Shown here piece by piece: positions 24,002 through 32,969 of a stretch of 64,000 nt of DNA. The position numbers were made by a program, and so were the translations under genes. The stretch spans positions 124,001 to 188,000 of the forward strand of contig JAYFNT010000009.1 of assembly GCA_034933285.1 (NCBI GenBank), in the 5' to 3' direction. How positions within the stretch are numbered: position 1 is the stretch's first letter; each line of letters opens with the position of its first letter. The notes beneath the pieces were generated by a model. The model was not told the origin of the DNA, did not search any database, and was given only the letters and a program-made list of their open reading frames with translations. The stretch comes from RPRC01 sp034933285. Lineage in GTDB: Bacteria; Desulfobacterota; Desulfuromonadia; Geobacterales; Geobacteraceae.

Positions 24002-25351
24002 ATGCCTGTAGCAGGCAACAGAAAATTACCACCACAAAGCATTGAAGCGGAAATGTCAATACTTGGAGGTATACTCCTCGAAAACGACGCGATAAACCGG
24101 GTACTTGACATCCTGGTACCAGAGGACTTCTACCGGGAGTCTCACAGGAAGATCATGAGAGCGATGATCGAACTCAATGAACATCGCGAACCATGCGATC
24201 TGGTAACGTTGACTTCTATTATGAAGAAGCGCGGAGAGTTGGAAGAGGTTGGCGGCGGGGCATATTTGGCTACGCTTGTGGATTTTGTCCCTACAGCTGC
24301 GAATATTGCCTACTACAGCAGGATCGTCAAGGAAAAAGCAATAGCACGAAACCTTATTCATGCCGCAACCGAAATTGTAACTGATGGATATGATGAAAAG
24401 TCTGAGATTGAGGAACTTCTGGACAAGGCGCAAAAATCTATTTTCGATATTTCCGAAAACCAGATAAAGACTCCTTATCATCAGCTCAATGTAATCCTCA
24501 AGGATACGATCAAGTATATTGGTGAACTCTATGAAAAAAGGGAACAAGTAACCGGGGTTCCCACCGGTTTTATCGACTTGGACCAGAAAACAGCCGGGTT
24601 TCAGAAAGGTGACCTGATTATCATCGCAGGTCGACCCTCGATGGGAAAAACCGCTTTTGCCCTTAACATTGCACAGTACGCTTCTGTTCATGCAGAACCT
24701 CGCCATCCCGTAGTAGTTTTTTCTCTGGAGATGAGCAAGGAGCAACTCGTTACCCGTCTCTTGTGTTCCGAGGCCCGTGTGGATGCCAGCAGGCTTCGAA
24801 CCGGGCACCTGATCGAAGGGGATTGGGAAAAGGTGATGAAAGGCGCAGAGAGACTCTTCGAGGCAAAAATATTTATTGATGACACTCCTGCAATTTCAGT
24901 GCTGGAAATGCGCGCCAAGGCCAGAAGACTGAAGGCAGAGCATGGCATAGGCATGATAGTGGTGGATTATCTGCAACTAATGCGTGGTGGCGCGTCTTCC
25001 GAGTCCCGACAACAGGAGATATCAGAGATATCCAGATCGCTCAAGGCATTGGCCAAAGAACTTTCCTTGCCGGTGGTGGCGCTCTCCCAATTGAACAGGG
25101 GATTGGAAAACAGGAACGACAAACGACCGATCATGAGCGATCTTCGTGAGTCAGGGGCTATTGAGCAGGATGCCGATGTCATCATGTTCGTTTATCGTGA
25201 TGAGGTTTACAACAAAGACAATCCCGATGTGAAGGGAAGAGCAGAGATCATAATCGGCAAACAGAGAAACGGACCTATCGGCACAGTGGAACTGACCTTT
25301 CTCGGAGAATACACAAAATTCGAAAATTACGCGAAGCGCCAGGATTTTTGA
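24002..25351 (+). CDS. dnaB: Replicative DNA helicase DnaB
   Basis: A 449-residue hexameric helicase. The N-terminal primase-binding domain (PPQSIEAEMSILGGILLENDA) is joined to a RecA-like motor with Walker A GRPSMGKTA at about residue 210, Walker B MIVVDYLQLM, and the arginine-finger region near KQRNGPIGTVELTF. It unwinds DNA ahead of the fork. ATG at 24002 is favoured by GAAGGTG upstream; a GTG at 23984 is also in frame. No intein. Confidence 0.96.
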   Translation: MPVAGNRKLPPQSIEAEMSILGGILLENDAINRVLDILVPEDFYRESHRKIMRAMIELNEHREPCDLVTLTSIMKKRGELEEVGGGAYLATLVDFVPTAANIAYYSRIVKEKAIARNLIHAATEIVTDGYDEKSEIEELLDKAQKSIFDISENQIKTPYHQLNVILKDTIKYIGELYEKREQVTGVPTGFIDLDQKTAGFQKGDLIIIAGRPSMGKTAFALNIAQYASVHAEPRHPVVVFSLEMSKEQLVTRLLCSEARVDASRLRTGHLIEGDWEKVMKGAERLFEAKIFIDDTPAISVLEMRAKARRLKAEHGIGMIVVDYLQLMRGGASSESRQQEISEISRSLKALAKELSLPVVALSQLNRGLENRNDKRPIMSDLRESGAIEQDADVIMFVYRDEVYNKDNPDVKGRAEIIIGKQRNGPIGTVELTFLGEYTKFENYAKRQDF

Positions 25352-25391
25352 AGCGGAACTGCTTCAGTTCCGGTCAGCGCCAGAGGTGTCC

Positions 25392-26186
25392 ATGATTGAT
25401 CCAACAGCCCGTATCAGCCCGTCTGCCCAGATTGGAGAAAATGTCACGATCGGCCCGAACGTTCAAGTGGGCGATAATAGCCGTATAGGAAGCGGTACCG
25501 TAATAATGGCAAATGCGGTCATAGGTCCATGGACCACCCTCGGGCGCGACAACACTGTCCATTATGGCGCGATAATCGGTCATGATCCGCAGGATTTCGG
25601 CTATAACGGAGAAGAAAGTCATCTGGTTGTGGGTGATGGAAATTCATTCAGGGAATATGCAACGGTTCATCGCGGCAATCGTTGCGGGAGCAGGACCGAA
25701 ATCGGCGATCAAAACTATTTCATGGTGCAGTCTCATGTAGCTCACAACTGCATGATCGGAAACCATATAATCCTCGCCGGCGGCTCCCTGCTTGCCGGAC
25801 ATGTCACTGTTGAAGACCGGGCGATAATCTCCGGCAACTGCGTTGTTCACCAGTTCTGCCGCTTGGGTGCTCTTTCCATGATGCGAGGTCTGTCCCGTAC
25901 TTCCCGGGATGTGCCTCCTTTCTGTATAATGGATGAAACACACACTGTCCGGGCCATAAATCTCATCGGGTTGCGGCGCAACGGCTTTGACACCACACGA
26001 GTCAGGGCACTGAGAAACGCTTTTAAATTGCTGTTCCGGGGAGGTCCCAATATGAAAGAAAACCTGGAACACGCTGAATCCGAATTGTCCATGACCGCAG
26101 ATGTGCGGCAGTTGATCGATTTTATAAAAAATTCAAAAAGAGGGGTCTGTTTCGGAAGGGGCGGAACCACACCCGATTTCGACTAG
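25392..26186 (+). CDS. lpxA: LpxA-like UDP-GlcNAc O-acyltransferase
   Basis: A 264-residue left-handed beta-helix protein with many hexapeptide repeats (IGENVTIGPNVQVGDNSRIG). The LpxA active-site run is present (SHVAHNCMIGNH, AGHVTVEDRAIISG, VHQFCRLGALSMMRG, SRDVPPF), as is the C-terminal helical domain. It would attach a 3-hydroxyacyl chain to UDP-GlcNAc, the first lipid A step. It is not beside lpxD/fabZ/lpxB, so it may be a second copy. The gene symbol is tentative for that reason. Confidence 0.75.
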   Translation: MIDPTARISPSAQIGENVTIGPNVQVGDNSRIGSGTVIMANAVIGPWTTLGRDNTVHYGAIIGHDPQDFGYNGEESHLVVGDGNSFREYATVHRGNRCGSRTEIGDQNYFMVQSHVAHNCMIGNHIILAGGSLLAGHVTVEDRAIISGNCVVHQFCRLGALSMMRGLSRTSRDVPPFCIMDETHTVRAINLIGLRRNGFDTTRVRALRNAFKLLFRGGPNMKENLEHAESELSMTADVRQLIDFIKNSKRGVCFGRGGTTPDFD

Positions 26187-26203
26187 TGAAAGGTGGGAAA
26201 TCC

Positions 26204-27514
26204 ATGACAGGTTTTAATCCGCTGCGTCAAGTGCCATGTTCCGCTGGGTACGGGAAAGGCGATGTATTCGTATTGTTTGGTGAACTTTTCGGGCGTGGCT
26301 ATGCAAATGGTCTTGTGGAAGAAGCCCGCAGGGTCGGTATGACGATTTTGGGCATAACCATGGGCAGGCGGGAAAGCGACGGTTCATTGAGGCCTCTTAC
26401 GGAAGATGAACTGGCAAAAGCACAGGAGACATTGGGCGGGAGGATCATCAATATTCCGCTTGAGGCTGGATTTGACCTGGATAGATCCGTATCCGGGATC
26501 ACGCCTGCGGATGAGTTGAAGAGACTTAAGTCGGATGGCTGGGAAGGTGCTGTTCTGGACTGGACAGCCATTGAAGAGTCAAGGAAATCAGGCGCAGAGC
26601 GTTTTACCACTGCACTTTCCAGTGTCATGCATGAACTTGATGCACTCATACCGGACGGTGCGAATGTTCTTTTTTCACATACCATGGCAGGGGGGATACC
26701 TCGCGCCAGGGTTTTGATGCCGGTTCTCAACAGGGTATTCAAAGGTACCGGCGACAGGTATACACCTTCAGAATCTTTCTGGAAGACGGAACTTGGTAAA
26801 CTATGCGCAATTTCCTTTGACGAAGTGACAGCAGATACCTTTCGTTATCTCATTGATTATTCAAAGGCTATTCGCGAGCGTATTGCTGCGCAGGGCGGCA
26901 AGGTGGCGTACACTGCCTACGGTTACCATGGTTGCGAAGTCCTTGTAAATGGTGAGTATATCTGGCAGACATATACCCCGTATTTACAGGGCTGGGCAAA
27001 AATGCGACTCGAAAGGATTGCATCAGAGGCATGGAATAAGGGAATCAGTGCCACTGTTTTTAACTGTCCTGAAATACAGACGAATTCAAGTGCGCTGTTT
27101 CTCGGTGTTGAAATATCCCTTTACCCACTGCTAAGGGCGCTTAAGAAAGAAGGAGGCGGGGCTGTTGCGGACGGCATCAGTAATGCCTGTCAGAATCTCC
27201 TTAAAAACGACGTGTCGCTCGAAGACCTGCTTGAAGCAGCAAACTCTTATCTTTCTGACCCCATTCTGGAACCTTTCCGTGATTTTTCATCATGGCCTCT
27301 CCACAATACCGCTCAGCAGTCCTCTCTGATGCTGGCCAGTGCCGGAGCAATGCTGGACATGAACCGGGACTTGAAGAACATAGTTTGCGCGGAACTTTCA
27401 CGGGAGGTGTTCAAGGCTGTAGGGCGCCTGATTTTTCACACATCCTGGAAACCGGGGGCGTCGGTATTGTGGCTCAACCATGACATAGTGGCACGCCAAA
27501 TTCTGGCCTCCTAA
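26204..27514 (+). CDS. Rossmann-like protein, possibly the FabMG enoyl-ACP reductase family
   Basis: 436 residues. The N-terminal part (GDVFVLFGELFGRGYANGLVEEARRVGMTILGITMGRR) looks like a modified nucleotide-binding fold. The middle has the conserved-looking SHTMAGGIPRARVLMPVLNR and AYTAYGYHGCEVLVNGEYIWQTYTPYLQGWAKMRLE. I recall proteins of this type annotated as FabMG-like enoyl-ACP reductases in Geobacter, but that is memory, not proof. It starts 17 bases after the lpxA-like gene, consistent with lipid metabolism. AAGGTGG precedes ATG 26204. Confidence 0.55.
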   Translation: MTGFNPLRQVPCSAGYGKGDVFVLFGELFGRGYANGLVEEARRVGMTILGITMGRRESDGSLRPLTEDELAKAQETLGGRIINIPLEAGFDLDRSVSGITPADELKRLKSDGWEGAVLDWTAIEESRKSGAERFTTALSSVMHELDALIPDGANVLFSHTMAGGIPRARVLMPVLNRVFKGTGDRYTPSESFWKTELGKLCAISFDEVTADTFRYLIDYSKAIRERIAAQGGKVAYTAYGYHGCEVLVNGEYIWQTYTPYLQGWAKMRLERIASEAWNKGISATVFNCPEIQTNSSALFLGVEISLYPLLRALKKEGGGAVADGISNACQNLLKNDVSLEDLLEAANSYLSDPILEPFRDFSSWPLHNTAQQSSLMLASAGAMLDMNRDLKNIVCAELSREVFKAVGRLIFHTSWKPGASVLWLNHDIVARQILAS

Positions 27515-27538
27515 TAAACAGGAGAGGTTTACGGTTTC

Positions 27539-28240
27539 ATGCCCGGAAATATTCTAATAGTCGACGACGTGATAATGTTCCTTGAAATCCAGAAAGGATT
27601 CCTGAAGATGTCTTCGCTGAACATCCTTTGTGCACGGGATGGTTCCGAAGCGCTTGGAATCGCTAGGGAGAACAAGCCTGACCTTATAATTACCGACCTG
27701 CACATGCCCGGCATGAACGGTTCAGATTTGTGCATGGCAATAAAGAGAGATCGTGAGCTTGCGGAAATCCCGGTTGTGATGACCACCAGTGCTGGGAAGA
27801 CTGAGGACCACGAAGCCTGCAGGAAGTCCGGGTGTGACGCCTTGCTTACCAAGCCTTTTGAAAGGAGTTCTTATCTGAATACGGTTCGCAGGTTCATTCC
27901 GGAACTGGACCGTCGTGAAACGAGGTATCCATTCGAGGCTACTGTCCGCTTTCAGGCTTTTCGTGTCAACATGACCGGTACGATTCTGAATCTGAGCAGA
28001 AACGGTCTCTATATCGCAACCGATTATGCACTTGAAACAGGAACAGAAATAACTCTGGTTTTCTCACTGGATAAAGAAGGCAACTCCTTAGTTCAGGCAA
28101 AAGGGTTGGTGCGTTGGCGGAACGATGGGGAAGGCAGAGGGAAAAACGGCTTTCCAACCGGCTTCGGCATTGAATTCATTGCTTTCGCGGGTGAATCCAG
28201 GGGGAATCTCAATCGTTATCTGGCAAAATTCAATTATTGA
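27539..28240 (+). CDS. Response regulator with PilZ output domain
   Basis: 233 residues. The N-terminal receiver domain has D9, D10, phospho-acceptor D53 (LIITDLHMPG) and K105 (LLTKPF). The C-terminal PilZ domain starts at RRETRYPFEATVRF and has NLSRNGLYI, the two segments that bind cyclic di-GMP in the family (RxxxR and [DN]xSxxG). This links a two-component phosphosignal with cyclic di-GMP binding. It lies 24 bases after the previous gene and converges with ntrC. The partner kinase is not obvious. Confidence 0.85.
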   Translation: MPGNILIVDDVIMFLEIQKGFLKMSSLNILCARDGSEALGIARENKPDLIITDLHMPGMNGSDLCMAIKRDRELAEIPVVMTTSAGKTEDHEACRKSGCDALLTKPFERSSYLNTVRRFIPELDRRETRYPFEATVRFQAFRVNMTGTILNLSRNGLYIATDYALETGTEITLVFSLDKEGNSLVQAKGLVRWRNDGEGRGKNGFPTGFGIEFIAFAGESRGNLNRYLAKFNY

Positions 28241-28286
28241 CTGCCGGGCGACCGGGCCAACGTACTTGCTTCAGAAAGTTTCCGTG

Positions 28287-29723
28287 TCAGTCCTTCCTTA
28301 TTTCTATGCCCAGTTCCTGGATTTTTTTTCGCAGTGTGTTTCTGTTTATCCCGAGTATGTCAGCGGCCTTTACCTGGTTGCCGTGGGTTTTCTCGAGGAC
28401 GAAACGAATCAGGGGGCGCTCTATCTGTTTAAGCACCATTCCGTATAAATCGCCGGTCTCCATCTTTTCAAGATTGCCAAGGCAGGAGCGCAGTTTCTGA
28501 TCAACAAGCGATTCCAGTGAAAGGTCTTCGCTGCGCGATGAAACTCCTGCGTTTCTCAGCGAAGAGAAATCCTCGGCTGTCAGGAGATTGTCCGAAGCAA
28601 GAATGACTGTTCGTTTGATTGTGTTTTCAAGTTCCCGGACATTGCCGGGCCAGGCATATCTCGTCAGGAGATCAAAGGCATCCCTTGTACATTTTTTGAG
28701 AGGGATCTGCATTTCAGAACATGTCTTGGCCAGGAAATACTCGATCAGCAGGGGAATGTCTTCTTTTCTTTCCCTTAGCGGGAAGAGGCGGATGGGAACT
28801 ACGTTGAGCCGATAAAACAAATCTTCGCGGAAGGATTTTTCTTTCACCTTTTCTTCCAGGTCCTGATTCGTTGCTGCAACTATCCGCGTGTCTACGACTA
28901 TGCTCTGGTTGCCGCCAGTTCTGGTTATTTCCTTTTCCTGCAGCACCCTGAGTATTTTTGCCTGAAGATCCAGAGGCATGTCACCAATTTCATCGAGAAA
29001 TATTGTGCCGCCGTTTGCCTGCTCGAATTTGCCGAGTTTTCTTTCAATCGCTCCGGTGAAGGCGCCCTTTTCGAAACCGAACAGTTCACTTTCAAGGAGT
29101 TCCTTGGGAATAGCAGCGCAATTTATGGCGATGAAGGGCTTCCCGAGTCTTTTGGAGTTGAAGTGAATCGCCCGGGCAATCAGTTCTTTGCCGGTCCCAG
29201 ATTCTCCCTGGACCAGTACGGTCATATCGCTTGGAGCGACTTTGCCGACAGTTTTGTAAATTTCCCTCATTACCGGGGAATTGCCGATTATTGTTTTCTC
29301 CAAAAGATAACGATCTTTAAGTTCTTCTTTAAGAAGCGATACCTGGGAGGTCATTTCCCTGGCTTTTTCGATCTTTTCGATGATTGCATCAATAACATCC
29401 AGATCGAACGGTTTCGTGATGTAGTCATAGGCTCCGCGTTTCATCGCTTCGACTGCATTCTTCATACTTGCTTCGGCAGTCATGATCACAAAAAGAAGGT
29501 CGCTCTTCATCTCCCTGGCTTTCTCCAGCAAATCAAGGCCGGAAAGGCCGGGCATCTTGATATCCAGAATGGCCAGGTCGTATGCTCCTTTTTGAATCAT
29601 GGAGAGTGCTTCATCTCCATTTTTCGCAAGATCCACGGAGATTCCTTTTCTTTTTAAAGCCTTGGAAAGGACCCACCTCATACTCTCTTCATCATCGGCA
29701 ACTAATATTCTGCTTATTGGCAT
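28287..29723 (-). CDS. ntrC: Sigma-54-dependent response regulator NtrC
   Basis: 478 residues: receiver domain with D54 (LAILDIKMPG), AAA+ domain with Walker A GESGTGKE and the sigma-54 contact loop GAFTGA, and a C-terminal Fis-type helix-turn-helix (NQVKAADILGINRNTLRKKIQELG). It activates sigma-54 promoters when phosphorylated. The dus-ntrB-ntrC order is the same as nifR3-ntrB-ntrC in alphaproteobacteria, which favours true NtrC over a generic regulator. The glnB-glnA promoter at 57895 is a likely target. Confidence 0.85.
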   Translation of the reverse strand: MPISRILVADDEESMRWVLSKALKRKGISVDLAKNGDEALSMIQKGAYDLAILDIKMPGLSGLDLLEKAREMKSDLLFVIMTAEASMKNAVEAMKRGAYDYITKPFDLDVIDAIIEKIEKAREMTSQVSLLKEELKDRYLLEKTIIGNSPVMREIYKTVGKVAPSDMTVLVQGESGTGKELIARAIHFNSKRLGKPFIAINCAAIPKELLESELFGFEKGAFTGAIERKLGKFEQANGGTIFLDEIGDMPLDLQAKILRVLQEKEITRTGGNQSIVVDTRIVAATNQDLEEKVKEKSFREDLFYRLNVVPIRLFPLRERKEDIPLLIEYFLAKTCSEMQIPLKKCTRDAFDLLTRYAWPGNVRELENTIKRTVILASDNLLTAEDFSSLRNAGVSSRSEDLSLESLVDQKLRSCLGNLEKMETGDLYGMVLKQIERPLIRFVLEKTHGNQVKAADILGINRNTLRKKIQELGIEIRKD

Positions 29724-29800
29724 GATTGGCTCTCTTTTTTTCTGAATCTCATTCTCCAGGAGAGGATAAATTCAAAGAAATAATTGATGTGTCTCGCTTT

Positions 29801-30904
29801 TCAGTGCAGCATCGGCAAAAGGACCGTAAAGGTCGTCCCTTTGCCGGATTCGGAATCAACCTTGATCATTCCGCGATGCTCGGAAACGATCTTGTGGCAA
29901 ATGGCAAGCCCCAACCCGGTACCCTTCGTCTTTGTGGTGAAAAAAGGGGTGAAAATATTTTCCATCTGCTCCCGGGTCATGCCTGTGCCATTATCGGCAA
30001 TATCTACGGCAACCATCCTTGACAAACGTGGCAAACGCACCCCTTTTTTTGACATTCCGTAATCAGAAACTACACGAGTGGTGATACGTATCAATCCTTC
30101 CGAAACGACGGCCTCAACGGCATTTGTGACAAGGTTCAGGAAAAGCTGGGTAAGAAGGGCTCCGTCAGCGATGACAGGAGGAATGCTCAGGTCAAAGTTC
30201 TGCTGAAAAATGACCGATTTGGTTCTCGAAACATTTTTCTGCAGAATGACTATTTCACCAAGAATCTGCTGAAGGTTCACATGGCCAAATTCGAGCTTTC
30301 TTGGTGTCGAGATGCTAAGGAGCTCCTCGACTATTTTGTTTACTCTGCCAACTTCCCTAAGAATGATTGAGGTATAATCATGAAGTCCGCTTCCGCCTGG
30401 AAGCTCTCGCTCAAGCAGTTGAGCAGCTCCCTTAATTCCTCCCAGCGGATTTTTGATTTCATGCGCAAGACCTGCTGCGAGCGTTCCGAGAGTTGAAAGC
30501 CTGTCGGCATGCCTGACTGCATCTTCGAGTTCGCGAATGTTGGAGATATCACGCAGGACCAGCACTGTGCCTATCTGTTCACCGTCTGCAAGTATCAAAG
30601 GTGAAGTCGTTACATTGACTGGGGTCAAGTGTGACCCCTTTTTCAGGACGATATTTTCATGGTCCGAAATGATCATGCCATTGGCGGATGTCTTGGATAC
30701 CATTTCGGCAAGGGCTTCTTCTTTGCCGAAAAACATCGAGAAGTCCGAACCCTCAGCCTGGCTGATCGATACCCCCGTTATTTCCTCAGCAGCAGGATTC
30801 ATCAGGGTGATCCTCTGTTTCATATCAAGAACGATCACGCCGTCGCCGACACTGTCTATCACGTTAGCATAGAATTCTTTGATGCTATTGTCAGCTGTTT
30901 TCAA
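29801..30904 (-). CDS. ntrB: Nitrogen-regulation sensor kinase NtrB
   Basis: 367 residues, no membrane segment. An N-terminal PAS domain (VIDSVGDGVIVLDMKQRITLMNPAAEEITG) is followed by HisKA with H148 (GLAHEIKNPLGG) and a HATPase domain (ADNGTGMTREQMENIFTPFFTTK, GTGLGLAICHKIV). The cytoplasmic PAS-HisKA layout is that of NtrB/GlnL, which PII controls. It starts with TTG overlapping the dus stop (TTGA), so it is translationally coupled to dus. ntrC follows 77 bases later. Confidence 0.85.
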   Translation of the reverse strand: MKTADNSIKEFYANVIDSVGDGVIVLDMKQRITLMNPAAEEITGVSISQAEGSDFSMFFGKEEALAEMVSKTSANGMIISDHENIVLKKGSHLTPVNVTTSPLILADGEQIGTVLVLRDISNIRELEDAVRHADRLSTLGTLAAGLAHEIKNPLGGIKGAAQLLERELPGGSGLHDYTSIILREVGRVNKIVEELLSISTPRKLEFGHVNLQQILGEIVILQKNVSRTKSVIFQQNFDLSIPPVIADGALLTQLFLNLVTNAVEAVVSEGLIRITTRVVSDYGMSKKGVRLPRLSRMVAVDIADNGTGMTREQMENIFTPFFTTKTKGTGLGLAICHKIVSEHRGMIKVDSESGKGTTFTVLLPMLH

Positions 30905-31875
30905 GGGTTACCCCCTGAAAAGAAGTTATTGATCTGATCTACAAGAATACCGTAACTCACGATTTCATTTATTTTTGCACGAAATTTCGCAGACCCGGCC
31001 ATCCCTTTGACATACCAGGAAAGATGTTTCCTCATTTCTTTTACGGCACAATCTTTGCCGTACAAATCGCAAAGTAACATGAGGTGCCGGAGCGTCATAT
31101 GGCGTTTCTCATCAGCAGTAGGCGACAAGGGGGCATATCCGGCATCGGCTGTTCTGTATTGTCCGAAAATCCAAGGATTCCCGAGCACTCCCCGGGCAAT
31201 CATTACTCCGTCGCATCCTGTTTCATGAAACATGTCCCGCACATCCGCCCAAGCAAAAATGTCGCCACTGCCGATTACGGGAATTTTTAAAGTATTTTTA
31301 AGTTCAGCAATTCTGCTCCAGTCCGAATGATCCGCAAACATCTGGGCGCGTGAGCGCGGGTGGAGGGTAACGGCATCACAACCTTCTGATTCGGCAATGC
31401 ATGCTATTTCTTTGTACGTAGATTCACAAGCCGTCCAACCCGTGCGGATTTTGATCGTCAATGGAACTGAAATTGCTTTTCTCACTGCTTCCACTATTTT
31501 GCCAGCTTTCCCGGGATCTTTCAGCAGCGCGCTTCCAGCGCCTCCTGCAACAACTTTTCGTACGGGACAGCCCATGTTGATGTCTATGAGATCACAGCTG
31601 TCTTCGACAATTCGTGCGGCTTCGGCCAGTGCTGACGGTTCATCGCCAAAAAGCTGAACCCCTAGAGGGCGATCAAAGGAATTGCTGCGCAGCAATGGAA
31701 GGGTGTTCTTTCCACCGCGTATCAATCCTTGCGCACTGATCATTTCCGTAAAACAGAGCGGGGCGCCTTGTTCTCTGGCCAAAGTACGTAATGCCAAGTC
31801 GGAAAGTCCTGCCATTGGCGCAAGTATGAGAGGAGGGTTGACGGCAAGACTGCCGATGACGAGACTCTTACTCAT
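30901..31875 (-). CDS. dusB: tRNA-dihydrouridine synthase
   Basis: 324 residues, FMN-dependent TIM barrel reducing uridines in tRNA D-loops. Landmarks: LAPMAGLSDLALRTLA, IDINMGCPVRKVVAGGAGSALL (catalytic Cys), VTLHPRSRAQMF, VIGSGDIFAWADV and the C-terminal helical domain. Family member DusB/NifR3 by context, being first in dus-ntrB-ntrC. Confidence 0.9.
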   Translation of the reverse strand: MSKSLVIGSLAVNPPLILAPMAGLSDLALRTLAREQGAPLCFTEMISAQGLIRGGKNTLPLLRSNSFDRPLGVQLFGDEPSALAEAARIVEDSCDLIDINMGCPVRKVVAGGAGSALLKDPGKAGKIVEAVRKAISVPLTIKIRTGWTACESTYKEIACIAESEGCDAVTLHPRSRAQMFADHSDWSRIAELKNTLKIPVIGSGDIFAWADVRDMFHETGCDGVMIARGVLGNPWIFGQYRTADAGYAPLSPTADEKRHMTLRHLMLLCDLYGKDCAVKEMRKHLSWYVKGMAGSAKFRAKINEIVSYGILVDQINNFFSGGNP

Positions 31876-32048
31876 TTTTTCCTGTCACGTGATGCCGTGG
31901 ATGCCTATTTTTTAGGCATGATATCACAGGGAAAGAAAAAGGCAAGGTCTTTTTCTTTGAATAATCCCGGCTTATTTCGATAAGTGTTGCAATAAAGAGG
32001 ATTATTGGCTGATCAGCCTGCGATTGCCGAGAGTGGACTGCAGGACAG

Positions 32049-32077
32049 TTGCATTAAACGAGATTTTCCACTATTAT
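32049..32077 (+). promoter_or_regulatory. Sigma-70-type promoter for fabI
   Basis: TTGCAT (32049-32054), 17 bases, TATTAT (32072-32077), about 40 bases before the fabI ATG in the divergent dus/fabI gap. Confidence 0.55.
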
Positions 32078-32117
32078 CCCCTAATGCTGGATTTAAGAGT
32101 GAACTTGGAGGGTGCAA

Positions 32118-32888
32118 ATGGGACTTCTTGAGGGGAAAAATGCGGTCATTTTCGGGATTGCCAACGAGAAAAGCATAGCCTGGGCCATAGCCAGGGAATT
32201 CAAGAAACAGGGTGCGGAGCTTGCGTTTACCTATGCAAATGAAGCAATTGCAAAGAGAATATTTCCTCTTGCGGAAAGCATTGGTGTTACGCAGGTCCTT
32301 AAATGCGATGTTACGAAGGATGAGGACATCCATGACGTGTTTGCCGGTCTGGGAAAGGTATGGGACGGATTGGACATCCTGATTCATTCGGTGGCCTTCG
32401 CGAACCGGGATGAGCTGAAGGGTTCTTTTTTGAACACGTCGAGGGCTGGATTTGCCCTGGCCATGGATGTCAGCGCTTATTCTCTTGTCGCAATGGTCAA
32501 GGAAGCACATCCTCTGATGAAAGCCAGGGGTGGAAGTGTCCTTGCCATGACATATTACGCTTCAGAAAAAGTGTTCCCCAATTACAATGTGATGGGTGTG
32601 GCAAAGGCAGCACTGGAAGCAAATGTAAGATACCTTGCCGAGGCTGTCGGTCCGGATGGTATCAGAGTGAACGCAATTTCCGCGGGTCCCCTCAAGACGC
32701 TGGCTGCTTCAGGGGTCGGCGGTTTTCACCAGATCGCCGCACATGTAGAGGCAAGAACACCTCTGCGTGCCAATATCGAGCAGAAGGATGTTGCTGACGC
32801 GGCGCTGTTTCTGTGCAGCGACCTTTCCAGAAGAATAACCGGTGGCATCCACTTTGTAGACAGCGGCTTCAACATCATGGGAATGTAA
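32118..32888 (+). CDS. fabI: Enoyl-ACP reductase FabI
   Basis: 256 residues of the short-chain dehydrogenase fold: GLLEGKNAVIFGIANEKSIAWAIA (modified glycine motif of FabI), HSVAFAN, and the catalytic Tyr/Lys in YYASEKVFPNYNVMGVAKAALE. It performs the last reduction of fatty-acid elongation and is the triclosan target. GGAGG at 32107-32111 fits ATG 32118; the family begins at this residue. Single gene between its own promoter and hflX. Confidence 0.95.
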   Translation: MGLLEGKNAVIFGIANEKSIAWAIAREFKKQGAELAFTYANEAIAKRIFPLAESIGVTQVLKCDVTKDEDIHDVFAGLGKVWDGLDILIHSVAFANRDELKGSFLNTSRAGFALAMDVSAYSLVAMVKEAHPLMKARGGSVLAMTYYASEKVFPNYNVMGVAKAALEANVRYLAEAVGPDGIRVNAISAGPLKTLAASGVGGFHQIAAHVEARTPLRANIEQKDVADAALFLCSDLSRRITGGIHFVDSGFNIMGM

Positions 32889-32969
32889 TTATTCTGTAAC
32901 TTGCGCATATAAATATGCAGCAGTGAAAGGATCAGAAAGATAAAACAGCTTTACGGAAATTTTTCCGGT

